A DNA stretch of 64,000 nucleotides, taken from Lytechinus pictus (taxonomy: Eukaryota; Echinodermata; Echinoidea; Temnopleuroida; Toxopneustidae). This document shows, piece by piece, positions 13,901-25,900 of the stretch. The stretch spans positions 59,295,920-59,359,919 of the forward strand of contig NC_087247.1 of assembly GCF_037042905.1 (NCBI RefSeq), written 5' to 3'. Every line of letters starts with the position of its first letter. Position 1 is the stretch's first letter. Below the pieces are notes generated by a model. That model was given only the letters and a program-made list of their open reading frames with translations. It was not told the DNA's origin and searched no databases. A program made the translations under genes and the position numbers.

Positions 13901-16900
13901 CTTGCAAGCAATTACTCACTAATTCATTTTTCACACATGATATACTATGATTAGAAAGCGAATAACAAAAAAATGATTTTGATGAAATGACAAGCAAATA
14001 CAGTTCCAAACCTTAAGTTCAAGGTCATTTGTTATGAGTGAACAACTGCTCTACATTTGCCAGTGAATGGTAACAAAATGAAAAAGCATTATGCCTGGAC
14101 AATTTATGTCACCGTTTCTGGTAACCCTGTCCACTTTTATTAATGGTCGATATAGATTCAGGCTGAGCTAAGATTGCAAAATTTATTTATTTCATACACT
14201 GTATTTCCTCTCTCGAGCATATTAACATGTAGTACATTATAATTATTTGATTCTTGGGTACTGAGTGTAATGTCAAATATCATTTAGTACTTCCATGCTT
14301 TCTTACTATCCTGTTATTAGGCAAGAATGGGAGGTGGGTCATGGGTTCAATCTCTGGCCAATTCATACCAAAGACTTTAGAAATGGTACCCTCTGTCGTC
14401 TAATGAGTCACGCTGCATTTTAATATGGAGCCTATGTTATGCAGGGCCCCACGAGAGCTGTAGCGGCTACCCTGGATAAAGAAGACATTATCACTAGCAT
14501 TTTATTAATCTTTTCTTTCTGTGTCAAGGTCATCTGCAGCTGAAAAGTCTGGTTTGGAATTCCAGCTGAAGTCCCAACTAAATCATAATGTCCTTCTCCA
14601 TAAGGAGAAAGCAGAGTTGGAGACCAGACTTAAGGAGCATATGGGGACTCTTAAGGAGTCTGGTAAACAAGCTGATAAACTAGAAGAGGAGATTGTGGAA
14701 ACCAAGAAAATGATGAAGAATCTTCTTGATATGTTTGAAGAAAAGGCAGTAGAAGGTGAGTAATGTCAGGGCTTTCATGGAAATTTGTGTCTGTAAGGAA
14801 CAATCAAAAGAAGTTATTTGGTTAGAACTTTATAGGTTATCATTAGAGTTTAGAATGGTGATTGTTTTTTATTTTTGTTGCTGCATTAGTCCATTGATTC
14901 AAGATAAGATTTTTTTGGTACAACTGTATCAAATGCTAAAGGAAATCATCAACCATTACACTACCTCTTATCTAATGATACTTCTCAGATAAACAAAGCT
15001 TTTTTTAAGTTTAATTGCATCATATGCCCATAAATTTTAGTGTTGTGGTTTACTTGAAACAAGCTTCAACAGTTTAGTTGTTGGTTATTTTGTAGTGAAT
15101 TGATCATTATATGTACAATATGTGTTCCCTCTAATGGTTTAGTAATATATATCCTTCATCTAAATTTGATTGCAGCTGAGAATAGAATAGGTGAGCTGCG
15201 TGAAGCCATGGAGAGGACCCAAGAAAAGGCCAAGCAGTACCAAGCCATGTATGAGGCTGAGAAAGAGTCTAATTATAGATTTGAGAAAGAACACAAAGAG
15301 AGAGAAAAGAATAGATTCAAGATGGAGAATGGAGATGATGAGGGTGATGGTTTAGGACCAGTCTTGATATCAAGGTAAGATTATTAAGAGCTATTAAAGT
15401 TTAACTTTTGGATTTTTACATTTGGATCAAAGATGGGTCTTATCATGAGTACTTTCATACTTACCGGTATACTGATAGTGTTTGCTTACGAATGACTGGA
15501 ATATGGTCTTGACATATCTAGAATTTTCCCTGGTGTTTTTGGACTGATTTCATTTCAACCACAATCAAATTGAATGGTAAAACTATGCATTCACATGCAT
15601 GTAAAACAAGAATCGTTAATTACAAAGACCTTATGTTAGCTTTACAAACATCTCTTTTAATATTACCTCATTAAGAATTAAGTGATGCAAGCATAAATTC
15701 TGAAATTGACAAGGTTCTGACATCTGTGGGATTTTTCTTTTAAGAAAGAGGATATGGATTCAGAAACAATCTCAAAATATTATTTACCTCATCAGAGAAC
15801 AACACTGTAGAGTGAGGATGTGGGATTAGAGTCATTGTCGGTGGTATTTCTAGTTGCAGTTTGTTGATGTAGATTCTTATCAGCATCACATATTTTTCTT
15901 CACATATTTGTTTTAATAAACAGACCTCAGACTTCGGTGAAAAGATCAAAGTCAACACCAATCGACCCATATCACATCGACCCTCAGTACCAGGTATGAC
16001 TCAAGTTAACATTATTCTTTGACTTCAATATTTTTTAATGAAATAACAATTTGTAGATATATGTCTGTAATCATGATATCATCACAGATTTAACATCTGC
16101 CTCCAAGTCTGGAGAAAAACAAGGTGTTCTACATTCTTTAAATTACTGAAAATATTTATAAGTTTTATAGTAAATTGGTGAATACCCATTTTTAAACTAC
16201 ATATTTAAAGCATGGTTTAATAGAATTGCATTTTTGTCAAGAGATCTGACTCAATTATTATTGAAATCATTCACTTTTTAAAACTTTTATAACCATTTTA
16301 ACCACCCTAGACTTTGCTATAAAAGATATATGTCTTTTGTCATCGTGGGCTGTTCATAATACAAAGTTACTTGAATGTTTTTTTCTTTTCCATTTCTTGA
16401 TTATTAGTCTGTTACGGAGGAAAATAAGGCCTTAAAAGCAGAAGTAGATAGATTACTGAATGATAATGTACATCTATTAAGGAAGAGCAAGCAAGCTCAG
16501 AGGGATATTGAAACTATTCAGGTAAGCATTGGATTAATTTCCTCAAGGGGTTGATATCATATGAAGAGATGTCTTTCCTAAACATGTATACATACTCAAA
16601 ATAACTGATTATTTAAGACTAACATAAAAGGCATGTAGTAACTACATTTATATCATTATGTTGGATGATCGATAATTGCCATTCATGTGACGTGATGTTA
16701 ATGAAGAAATCAATACAGAAAGTGGAGAAATATGTCCAAAAAATAGAGATAAAAATAAATGAATAAACAAAAAAAGGAATTAAAAATATGAATGAATAAA
16801 TACATGAATAAAACTAGAAAGAAGTATACATGAATAATCAAATCTACAGTTTCAAATTTAAGGTATAATCTTCCTCTTGGCTCAATGAATACCTTCAACA

Positions 16901-19900
16901 GTATCACCCTTTAGCAGGTCTTTGGATTTGGTCCAAGCAATAAGCCATAAAATCAAGGAGTATAACTTCCTATATAGAGTAGATTACTTCTATGACTCAG
17001 CGTTCATAGGCTACGTTGCTAGGCAATCAGAAACAATTAAAGATTAGAGGAAAGTGGTGTTGATGTTTCAGGGCCTGGCAATGAGCCCTACTCGTATCTT
17101 CTGAAATTAAAGTAGGTCTTGAAATTTCAGCTAATTATAGTATCATAGATAAAATTCCATACATGTTTGTAGTTAACCCCTAGAGAAATGCTAATCATGA
17201 AATCCATATGATTTCCATTTTTGAAGCCTTCATTGTGTACATTACTATCAGATTTATGCCTTATGATGCAGTTGAGCCTCTCACATCCTACATTAAATAA
17301 AACAAAAAAAGAAAAGGAATACAAGATTATACAGATAATGCTGTACATTGGATTTTTGTTAAGCCAAAGTTTAAAAGATTTCAGAGTCATTTTATATTAA
17401 CTTTTGAATGTTAATCTTAGTATTCAGTTCTCTGGAATTTCCATAGTAGGGCACATATTTATATAATAATTTACTTGAATGTAAAAAACCTGCCGTTAAT
17501 TGTAAGATTTTCATTGAACATTTAATTGCTTACTGTTGAGAATGTTGCCATGATAGCGAATGTTAAATTTCGTGCAATTGGCCTTAGACTTGGACTTCAT
17601 CAGTGACTTTAGCTCCATGTGATGTTTGTGGAACATCTCTTGCATTAAGTTTTGCAGATGATGTCATTGTTGCTCTGGCTGAGATTGCATTAGACATAGC
17701 AATCAAATTTGTCACTGGTTTGCAAGTCGTATTTGATAGTTTTCTGACCTGTGACAGGAGATTTTATTCTTGAGAGTAATTATAAAGCACAGAGTGTGTT
17801 GTATCTGTTCTGTTTTATTTTTATCTCCATGTTCACATACATGTGTTTTTTCAGAATCATGTTGCAACTTGTTCAGGTCAGAGGGATGAACTAAGAAGAA
17901 GACTAAAGAAAGAACAGGAAGAGGTACATTTCATTTATTTAGTCATTAGTACAGGGAAGAGAGAGGCAAGACAAGTTTTTGTTATGGGATCTTGTTCTGA
18001 GGAAGGGATAAATTTTGTTAATTTTCTTGAATTGTAATGTTGAATGGTATACCTATGGTCAAAACTACTTTTCTACTTTCTGTGTAATCAATGCCTCTCT
18101 AATACCATGTTGATTTAATTAAGTTGAATCAAATGACAATCATAACACAGAAAACTATTAATGATGGATGTAATGTGAAAAGCATTTTAAAATGATTTTT
18201 AACAGAAATATGCATAAATGTAAATGGTAAGCATTTGAGCCTCTTGTATTAAATAATTGCTTTGCTTTCTGCATTCTACTATTAGAATTGTTTTTCTTCA
18301 ATTTTTCACACTGATAATGTGTAGCATGGTTTGTAAAACATTTAGAATATGTCAAGTCATCATAACTGTAACTACATGTACAAGGGAGAGTTACATCAAT
18401 GATATTCTTCTTAATTCTTCTTAATTCTACTGATCATTTCCTCCTTCATAGAGCTTTGGAAATGTTTATAGAAAATCTTTATGTTAAAAAAATGTATGTA
18501 TTGATATCTTTAAACGATTTATTTGATGAACAGAAGCGCAAGCTTTCATCATCAATGACGAGGCAAGCATCAGATTGGATCATGCAGAAGAAGATGGTCA
18601 AAGACATTGAACATTATAGTAAAGTTGGAAAGGTCAGTAGAAACACTCATTAGTGGACTGATTATAGTTTACTGGAATTCGAAGTGATGTGATTGGAATG
18701 GGTAGTAATTACGCAAATACGCTTTCATGGAAGTTTGGACATGAGGGCTCTTTTACACAAAGGTTAGTGATTAATAACTATTTTGAAAGAACAATTCTGA
18801 TTGGTTCCTAGCCATTCTACTGAGCAAAATGGGCATGCAATGATGATCTTCATAATTGTGATATGCGCTATACAAGAACTGTATATTAGTATTATTATCT
18901 TGCTAGGCCATTTCATTTAGAGATTAATTGCTAACCCATATGTTACAGGGCTTTGATCTCATAAAACAATTTATGTCACATGTGCATGAATGGGTGTTGA
19001 AATGAGAGGTCAGAGACGTACATTTTAAGTAATGTGATGTATTTTTCATGATTTTCAACCCTATTTAATATGATTGAATTTGTAACACTCTTAGTTCATA
19101 TCTGCTTTCTTGTTTGTGCTATCTTTGAGTTTTGTGCACAACATGATTGCCAGATTCATCTTTATATATTTGCTTTCTATTCCCTCATAATATTCTATTA
19201 TTTTTTTGTTCATTTTTCCCTAACAATTTTTGTCTTGCTTTTCACTTTTTGCTTGCACCATTTTTCTTATATTTAGCAATATGTATCTATTTATTTCTCC
19301 ATCTTTCATGTCAAAGAGCATTTTAGCACAGTGTATACTATCCATATTTCTCCCTCCTTTTAACTGTTTAAATACGGGTGAAATAAACTAACTAAAAAAA
19401 AAATCATAAACCAACAGCAGAAACAACAGAAAAGCTTGAATTCATAAAGAGACTGTGAATCCTCTGAAGTGTTATTTATCTTTTGATAATTTATTTGTTG
19501 CTAAAACTCTGATCTAATTTTTTGTATGCACACATGGGCAATGTGCACTAAAAAATGTACACTGTGGTTTAAACACACTCCATGTTTTAAAAACCTTTGT
19601 GAATTCAGGCTAAATCATGAGACTTGTGGACATGCCACTTTATTTCTTCTTGGTCTTTTTCAGTTATTATCCATCTAGTCACCCATCATTATGTGTGACA
19701 GTTTTGAAAACAAGATTCATTTTCTGCTCATTTATCTCATTACAGCTCTTAATTGAACAATCAGCTAATTTGAAAGCATGAAAATCTCACACAATCATTC
19801 AGTGCATATTACTTTAATCTACTTTATATTGAATGTTTACACTGCAGGGCAATTATCCTTGGCATTTAGCTTGCATAATGCACTTATGCAGATTTAATTG

Positions 19901-22900
19901 AGTTATATTCAAACAATTTCAATTGAAATTCATATTAAAAAAGTGCTGGAAGGGGGAATTTACTCTTGCATCAAGATTGTTATTCTGAAAATCTTTTTAC
20001 TTAGTAGAATATTAAAAAAAAATATTTTTCCATAAAACCTGGCTTTGCCATTTTCCTTGATTGTGAATGGTTGATATTTATGGTGGCTTATAAATAATTG
20101 CATGTCATTGTCCAGAGTGATTAAAGGCTTGTATCAAATATTTGTGTTACAGTTGCTGTCATTAATTCAAATTTGTGAACCATTCTGAAAAATTGTGGTA
20201 TGCATTCTAACACTGAAATATTTTTTTCCCGGTGTATTTGCTTTAATAGGAAGAATGATTATACACATCTTGATAAAATTACTTTTAAGTTCTTTGTTAT
20301 CAGTCATGATGAACATATTTAGATTTGAAAGTTTTCCTTTGGCTTGACTGACTAGATTATTTGCAAGGTGTGCTCTGATAGTTGATATTTCTTGCAATAT
20401 GCTCAGTACACTAAAAGTTTTGAATTAAATGCCAAAATATGATTTACTCTAAAATATGGTGTAATCTAAAATTAGATTAAAAAAAATTGAGGAAACTATT
20501 TTAGGAATAAGAATTCATAGATTTAGTTTTTTAAAGATACATATGTATATATTGTAATGAATATCTAAATTCATCTAAAATCAGTTATATAAGATACATA
20601 TGTGTATATTGTAAAAAATATGTATATTTTATCCAAAATTAGTTATATGATTATCATTTAGAATTTATCTTTTTTTTTCATATAATTCTTAGGTCCAATC
20701 GTAAAACCCACAAGTTTGCAACTGTAACTCAAATATTTGATATTCAACCTGCATGCTTGTGGTGGATTTTCATCCTATATATTCTCTATATTCCTTGTAT
20801 TTCTTTACTATTCAAGACATGTTCTTATTTACTGTGTTGCTGGGCTTACACCGCACTCTCTGTTTCTGACTATCTCTCTACAAGGAATTATCCACCCAGC
20901 AGTGACTAAACTCAGGTACCTAATCTATCCATTTAACTTTCCACTAACTTGCCCTCTAGTGTTCTGTTTCTACCACTTTATCAGCACGAGTACATTAAGG
21001 GGAAGCTACCTTGATATAGTTGTGTTATTTCGTATATTGAGAGAGAGAGAATTTTGAAAAGGGATTTTCTTTTCAGTTTTATTGTCTCACCTGCAAAGCA
21101 GAGTGAGACTATAGGCGCCGCTTTTCCGATGGCGGCGTCAACACAAAATCTTAACCAAAGGTTAAGTTTTTGAAATGACAGCATAACTTAGAAAGTATAT
21201 TGCCCTAGTTCATGAAACTTGGCCATAAGGTTAATCAAGTATTACTAAACATCCTGCCTTAGTTTTACGTCACATGACCAAGGTCAAAGGTCATTTAGGG
21301 TCGATGAACTTAGACCATGTTGGGGGAATCAACATCAAAATCTTAACCTAAGGATAAGTTTTTGAAATGTCATCATTACTTAGAAAATATATGGACCTAG
21401 TTCATGAAACTTAGACATAAGGTTTATCAAGTATTACTGAACATCCTGCTTGAGTTTCATGTCACATGACCAAGGTCAAAGTTCATTTAGGGTCAATGAA
21501 CTTTGGACAAATTGGGGGTATCTGTTGAATTACCATCATAACTTTGAAAGTTTATTGGTCTAGTTCATAAAACTTGGACATAAGAGTAATCAAGTATCAC
21601 TGAACATCCTGTGCGAATTTCAGGTCACATGACCAGTGTCAAAGGTCAATGAACTTTGGCCATGTGGGAGAATCTGTTGAATTACCATCATAACTTTGAA
21701 AGTTTATGGATCTGATTCATGAAACTTGGACATAAGAGTAACCAAGTATCATTGAACATCTTGTGCGAGTTTCAGGTCACATGACCTTTCAAAGTTTATA
21801 GATATAGTGTATAAAATGTGGATGTAGGGGTAATCAAATATCACTGACAAGTTTTAGGTCACATGATCAAGGTCAAATGTCAATGAACGTAGTATTGTAT
21901 CATTATATGAATGGTGTTTTTTGTGAATAATTATTTTATAGCACTGCTGCTATTAGTCAGGTCCAGATTTGAGAAAAGTAGACTGCCATAGGCAAATCGT
22001 GTTAATGCTGAATTAAGAAGTGTTTTAACATAATTCGAGGGCGCTGAGTCCAAATATGTTGTTTGCCAACCTTGAATTTAATGTTAAAATCCTCAAATTG
22101 GCAAAAACAATATGGTCGCCATTCTACACACTTTTTTGCTCTATTTTGACCCCAAAAACTTGCAACAAAAATGTTTTTCGACTGTTTTTGGTACTATTTG
22201 ATCTCAGGAATAACATACTGAAAACTTTAAAAATCCGCATCCGGGAAAGTGGTTATTTTCAAAATGGCGTCTAAGATGGTCGCCATTCACTGAAAATTAA
22301 CATATCCAACTCTTTATTCACCTTAGACATCCATTTTCGATGCATATTCAATGGTGTAGGGGGTAAAGGGTCTACTGATACAGGCAGGGTGAAAATAAGC
22401 ATGCAAGGGTACCTGGAAATCCAAGATGGCATCCAAAATGGCTGCCATAACCTAAAATTTCACAGTTTATCTTTTACCTATTTTAGTGCGTTTGATTTGG
22501 GTTTCATTCAATGGTGGTTTTAAATGTCGAGTAGTAAATTGGGGCAAGTTACAAGGATAGTCAGCGATTCACTATGTCAAAAAATCCAAGATGGCTTTCA
22601 AAATCCGAGCCTAAAATGGCTTTTGTTATCTAAAACCGACAGTTTGTTTAATATTCGCCTGGGAAATATGATATCGGTGTCTAATCCATGGTTTAAATGG
22701 TCAAGTAATACGTTGGGACAAGTTACAAGGACAGTCAGTGGTCCTGTATGTCCAAAATTCCAAAATGGTTTGCAAAAATGGAGTCTCAAATGTCTGTCGT
22801 TAAGTTAAAACCGACACAGTTTGTTAAAAGGTCAAGTCCACCCCAGAAAATGTTGATTTGAATCAATAGAAAAAAATTAAACAAGAATAACGTTGAAAAT

Positions 22901-25900
22901 TTCATCAAATTTGGATGTAAAATAAGAAAGTTTTGACATTTTAAAGTTTCGCTTATTTTTCACAAAACAGTTATATGCACATCTCGGTAACACGCAAATG
23001 AGAGAGTCCGTGATGTCCTCCACTCACTATTTTTTTTATTTTTATTATTTGAATTATATAATTTTTCAATTTTTACAGATTTGACAATAAGGACCAGTTT
23101 TACTGAACCATAAAATGTTAAAACAATTGTAATTCCCCGTGTTAATGGAGAAACAAAGCTTATTTTACCTTCCAATGAGAAGAAAATTAAGATATTTCAT
23201 ATTTTATATAATAGAATACAAAAGAAATAGTGAGTGAGTGACGTCATCAGTCCCCTCATTTGCATACCGACCAGGATGTGCATCTGTTTTGTGAAATTTA
23301 GCAAAACTTGAATGTCATAACTTTCCTATTTTACATTCGATTTTGATGAAATTTTTAGTGTCATGCTTCTTGGATTTTTCTCTATTTGTTTAAATCAACT
23401 TTTTGTTGGGATGGACTTGTCCTTTAAATAACCGCCTAGAGAATATGATTTTGGTGTATAACCTGTGGTTCGAAGGGCCAAATATTACATTGGGACAAGT
23501 TACAAGGACAGTCAGTGGTTTCAGTATGTCAAAAAATCCAAGATGGCTTCCAAAATTGGAGTTTACAATGACTGCTGTTATCAAATAACTGACATAGATT
23601 GTTTCATATCCGCCTGGGGTATATGATTTTGGTGTTTAACCCATGGTTTAAAGGGTCAAGTAATGTATTAGGGCAAGTTGCAAGGACAGTCAGTGGTCCA
23701 CCATGTCCAAAAATCAAAGATGGTTTCCCAAAAATGGAGTCTAATACGGTTGTTATTACCTAAAGCTGACATAGTGTGTTTAATATCTGCCGGGGTATAT
23801 GATTATGTTGTCTAACCCTTTGTTTAAATGGTCAAGCAATGCATCATGTACATGTACATTAGAATAAGTTACAAGAACAGTCAGTGGTCCTGTGTATCCA
23901 AAAATCCAAGATGGCTTCAGAAAAAGGAGTCAAAGATGGCTGCTGTTACTTAATAATGGACATAGTTCATTAAGAATCCACCAGGGAGATATGATTTTGG
24001 TGTCTATCGTATTGTTTCAGTGGTGAAATAATACTTTTGGATTAGTTACAATGGTATGAAGCAGTCCATTTTGCGTAAAACCTCAAAGATGGATTAAAAA
24101 TGTGTCGAACATGAGTCCCATTAAGTTAAAAATAGTCATAGGCATAGCTATGTGATAAAAAATTTGTGTCTACGCTATTGTGGTTTGAAGATTCGAATAA
24201 TACATCGGGACAAGTAACAAGGATGGTCAATTTCCTTTTTTTTTTTCAAATAAAAAAATCCAAAGTGACTTTTAAAATTGCATAAAAATGACTGTTGTTC
24301 CCTACTCATGAAACCTTAGAATAGTTCTAAGCACAAAAATGACGTGTCTTGAAGTACTTATCAGCTTGTTAACAGTACTTTTCAGGTAAAAGTGTACCCA
24401 ATTTTTAAAGTTTATTTTATTCGGGTTTTTACATATTGTTGCACCACCGCCTAATTTTGTACCTTGTAACACTTATTTTTATGAGCCTTAAAAACATAGC
24501 AGAGACACAAAAATAATGGTTCTACATGGGATAATATAAATTAAGAAGTATTTCCATTTTTGTATCAATGGTGGCCAACTTGAATGCAATTATGCGAGCC
24601 TTCTTCAATTTTTGGACAACAGCGTATCCCTGCAATTCATCTTAAGCTATATTATTTGACCCTTGAAATCATGGGAAAGATTAAAAAAAAATGTCTTTAG
24701 GTAGACAGCAAGAATGCACTTTGCATCCATTTTTTTTTTTATAAACAGCAACCATCTTTGAAGACATCAAGCATTTTTTGACAATCTGCACTGCTGGCAA
24801 ACCTTGAAACTTTTCCAATGTATATATTTTTTTCATTATTTTGGAACCATTACTTTTTTCTTGTCTTTTTGGTAGAACCCAAAATTATGTTTACCAGGTG
24901 GATATTATATCAGTTTGGACCATTTCACAGTTACAATGTCCTTTATTGATGCCATTTTGGAAGGTCATCTTGGATTCTCTGACACACTCACTGACTATCT
25001 TGTAAACATGTCCTGATGCATTTTTGCCTTGAAAGCTTTTTGATATAAATTAATTTGTTGACGATGCAGCAAGCAATAGATTATTTAATTTAATTTTTTG
25101 GAGTTGATAGTACAACGACTGCTGTTTTGGACGCCATATTGGATTTCCAGGTACCCTGGACGACATTTGTAAAATTATAACCTGTCTCACTAGATTTTGT
25201 TTAACCTTATAAGTTTCATGATATAGATACTTATACCCTAAAAGTTATGACATTTCAAAGACTTGGCCTCGGTTAAAATTTGATGTTGACTTCGCCGCCG
25301 CCAAAGTCATTGACGCCGTCGGAAAGGCGACGTCCATATGTCTTGCTTCTGCTATGCAGGCAAGAAAAAAAATCTTCGAATCTGGAGTGAAGTTATGATT
25401 TTGCCAGCATCTCCAAAAAATTATCAAACATTTGGCCATATTATTTGTCAATCAGCAGCTGTGAATCACGGCAGCCATCTTGGAATTAAAGAAGGCTGAC
25501 AAATCAATCGGATGCTTTACGTTTGCAACCCTGCATATGGGTATCAAAAATAAAGCATAGACCAAAATTTCTGAAATATAATCACCTATAGCATGGACCT
25601 ATTACGAATAGGTCCATGCCTATAGAAACTGTTTAATAGGGGAAAGCGCATTCAAAATGCCGCCATTTTGTTTTTTGCAAATTTGACAATGAAAACGTGG
25701 GAATCAAGTTTGGCAAACACCATGTTTGGATTCAGCATCCCTGAATTACCTAAAAACAATTGATAAATCAGCATTAACACAAAATGCCTAAAGAACTTTT
25801 TCTGAGCACTTTTTCAAAAATCTGGACCAGACTATATATTGAATCGCGTGATGCAGGTGAGACCGCCAGAGGCATTCCACTTGTTTATTGAATATAATTT

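Larger units (their letters stand above)
5937..14528 (+). other. Intron 2 of the coiled-coil gene (8.6 kb), repeat-filled
   Basis: Bounded by GTAAGT and a CAAG acceptor. It holds, in order: an inverted-repeat element (6,288-6,763), a large TIR-bounded block with a SINE, GATA satellite and tRNA-like sequence (8,026-10,488), a further TIR element (10,496-11,217), a GA/G-run (about 12,117-12,142), a small G-rich MITE (13,246-13,397) and a SINE ending at the acceptor (about 14,320-14,510). I saw no convincing additional exon, but a very short one could be missed. Confidence 0.6.
21955..25831. mobile_element. Large fold-back element inserted in DR1 copy 2
   Basis: GTCCAGATTT (21,961-21,970) and AAATCTGGAC (25,818-25,827) are exact inverted ends. 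Beyond them the arms stay recognisably inverted for several hundred bases: words such as GTGTTAATGCTGA and GGTACCTGGAAATCCAA recur inverted on the right arm. The centre is a tandem array (22,500-24,250), itself interrupted by a palindromic MITE (22,828-23,424). A minus-oriented DR1 fragment lies in the right arm. No transposase is visible. Confidence 0.7.
21084..25883 (+). mobile_element. DR1-carrying element, copy 2, split by a 3.9 kb insertion
   Basis: The left half starts with the hairpin GTCTCACC... at 21,084-21,109 and runs to about 21,954. The right half resumes near 25,832 with the expected TATATTGAATCGCGTG sequence and ends with ATGCAGGTGAGAC (25,851-25,863) and the CCACTTG tail. TTTATT immediately precedes the left end (21,078-21,083) and follows the right end (25,884-25,889), a possible 6-bp target duplication. 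One perfect DR1 lies at 21,281-21,293, with degenerate ones at about 21,470 and 21,635. Confidence 0.8.

Noticed and set aside
20737-21057. 106-codon frame before DR1 copy 2
   Set aside because: Hydrophobic by chance in T-rich DNA; no family resemblance and it ends in a GA-run.
22500-24250. CRISPR-like array
   Set aside because: Units of about 180 bases are degenerate along their whole length with no constant repeat and unique spacers; an animal satellite.
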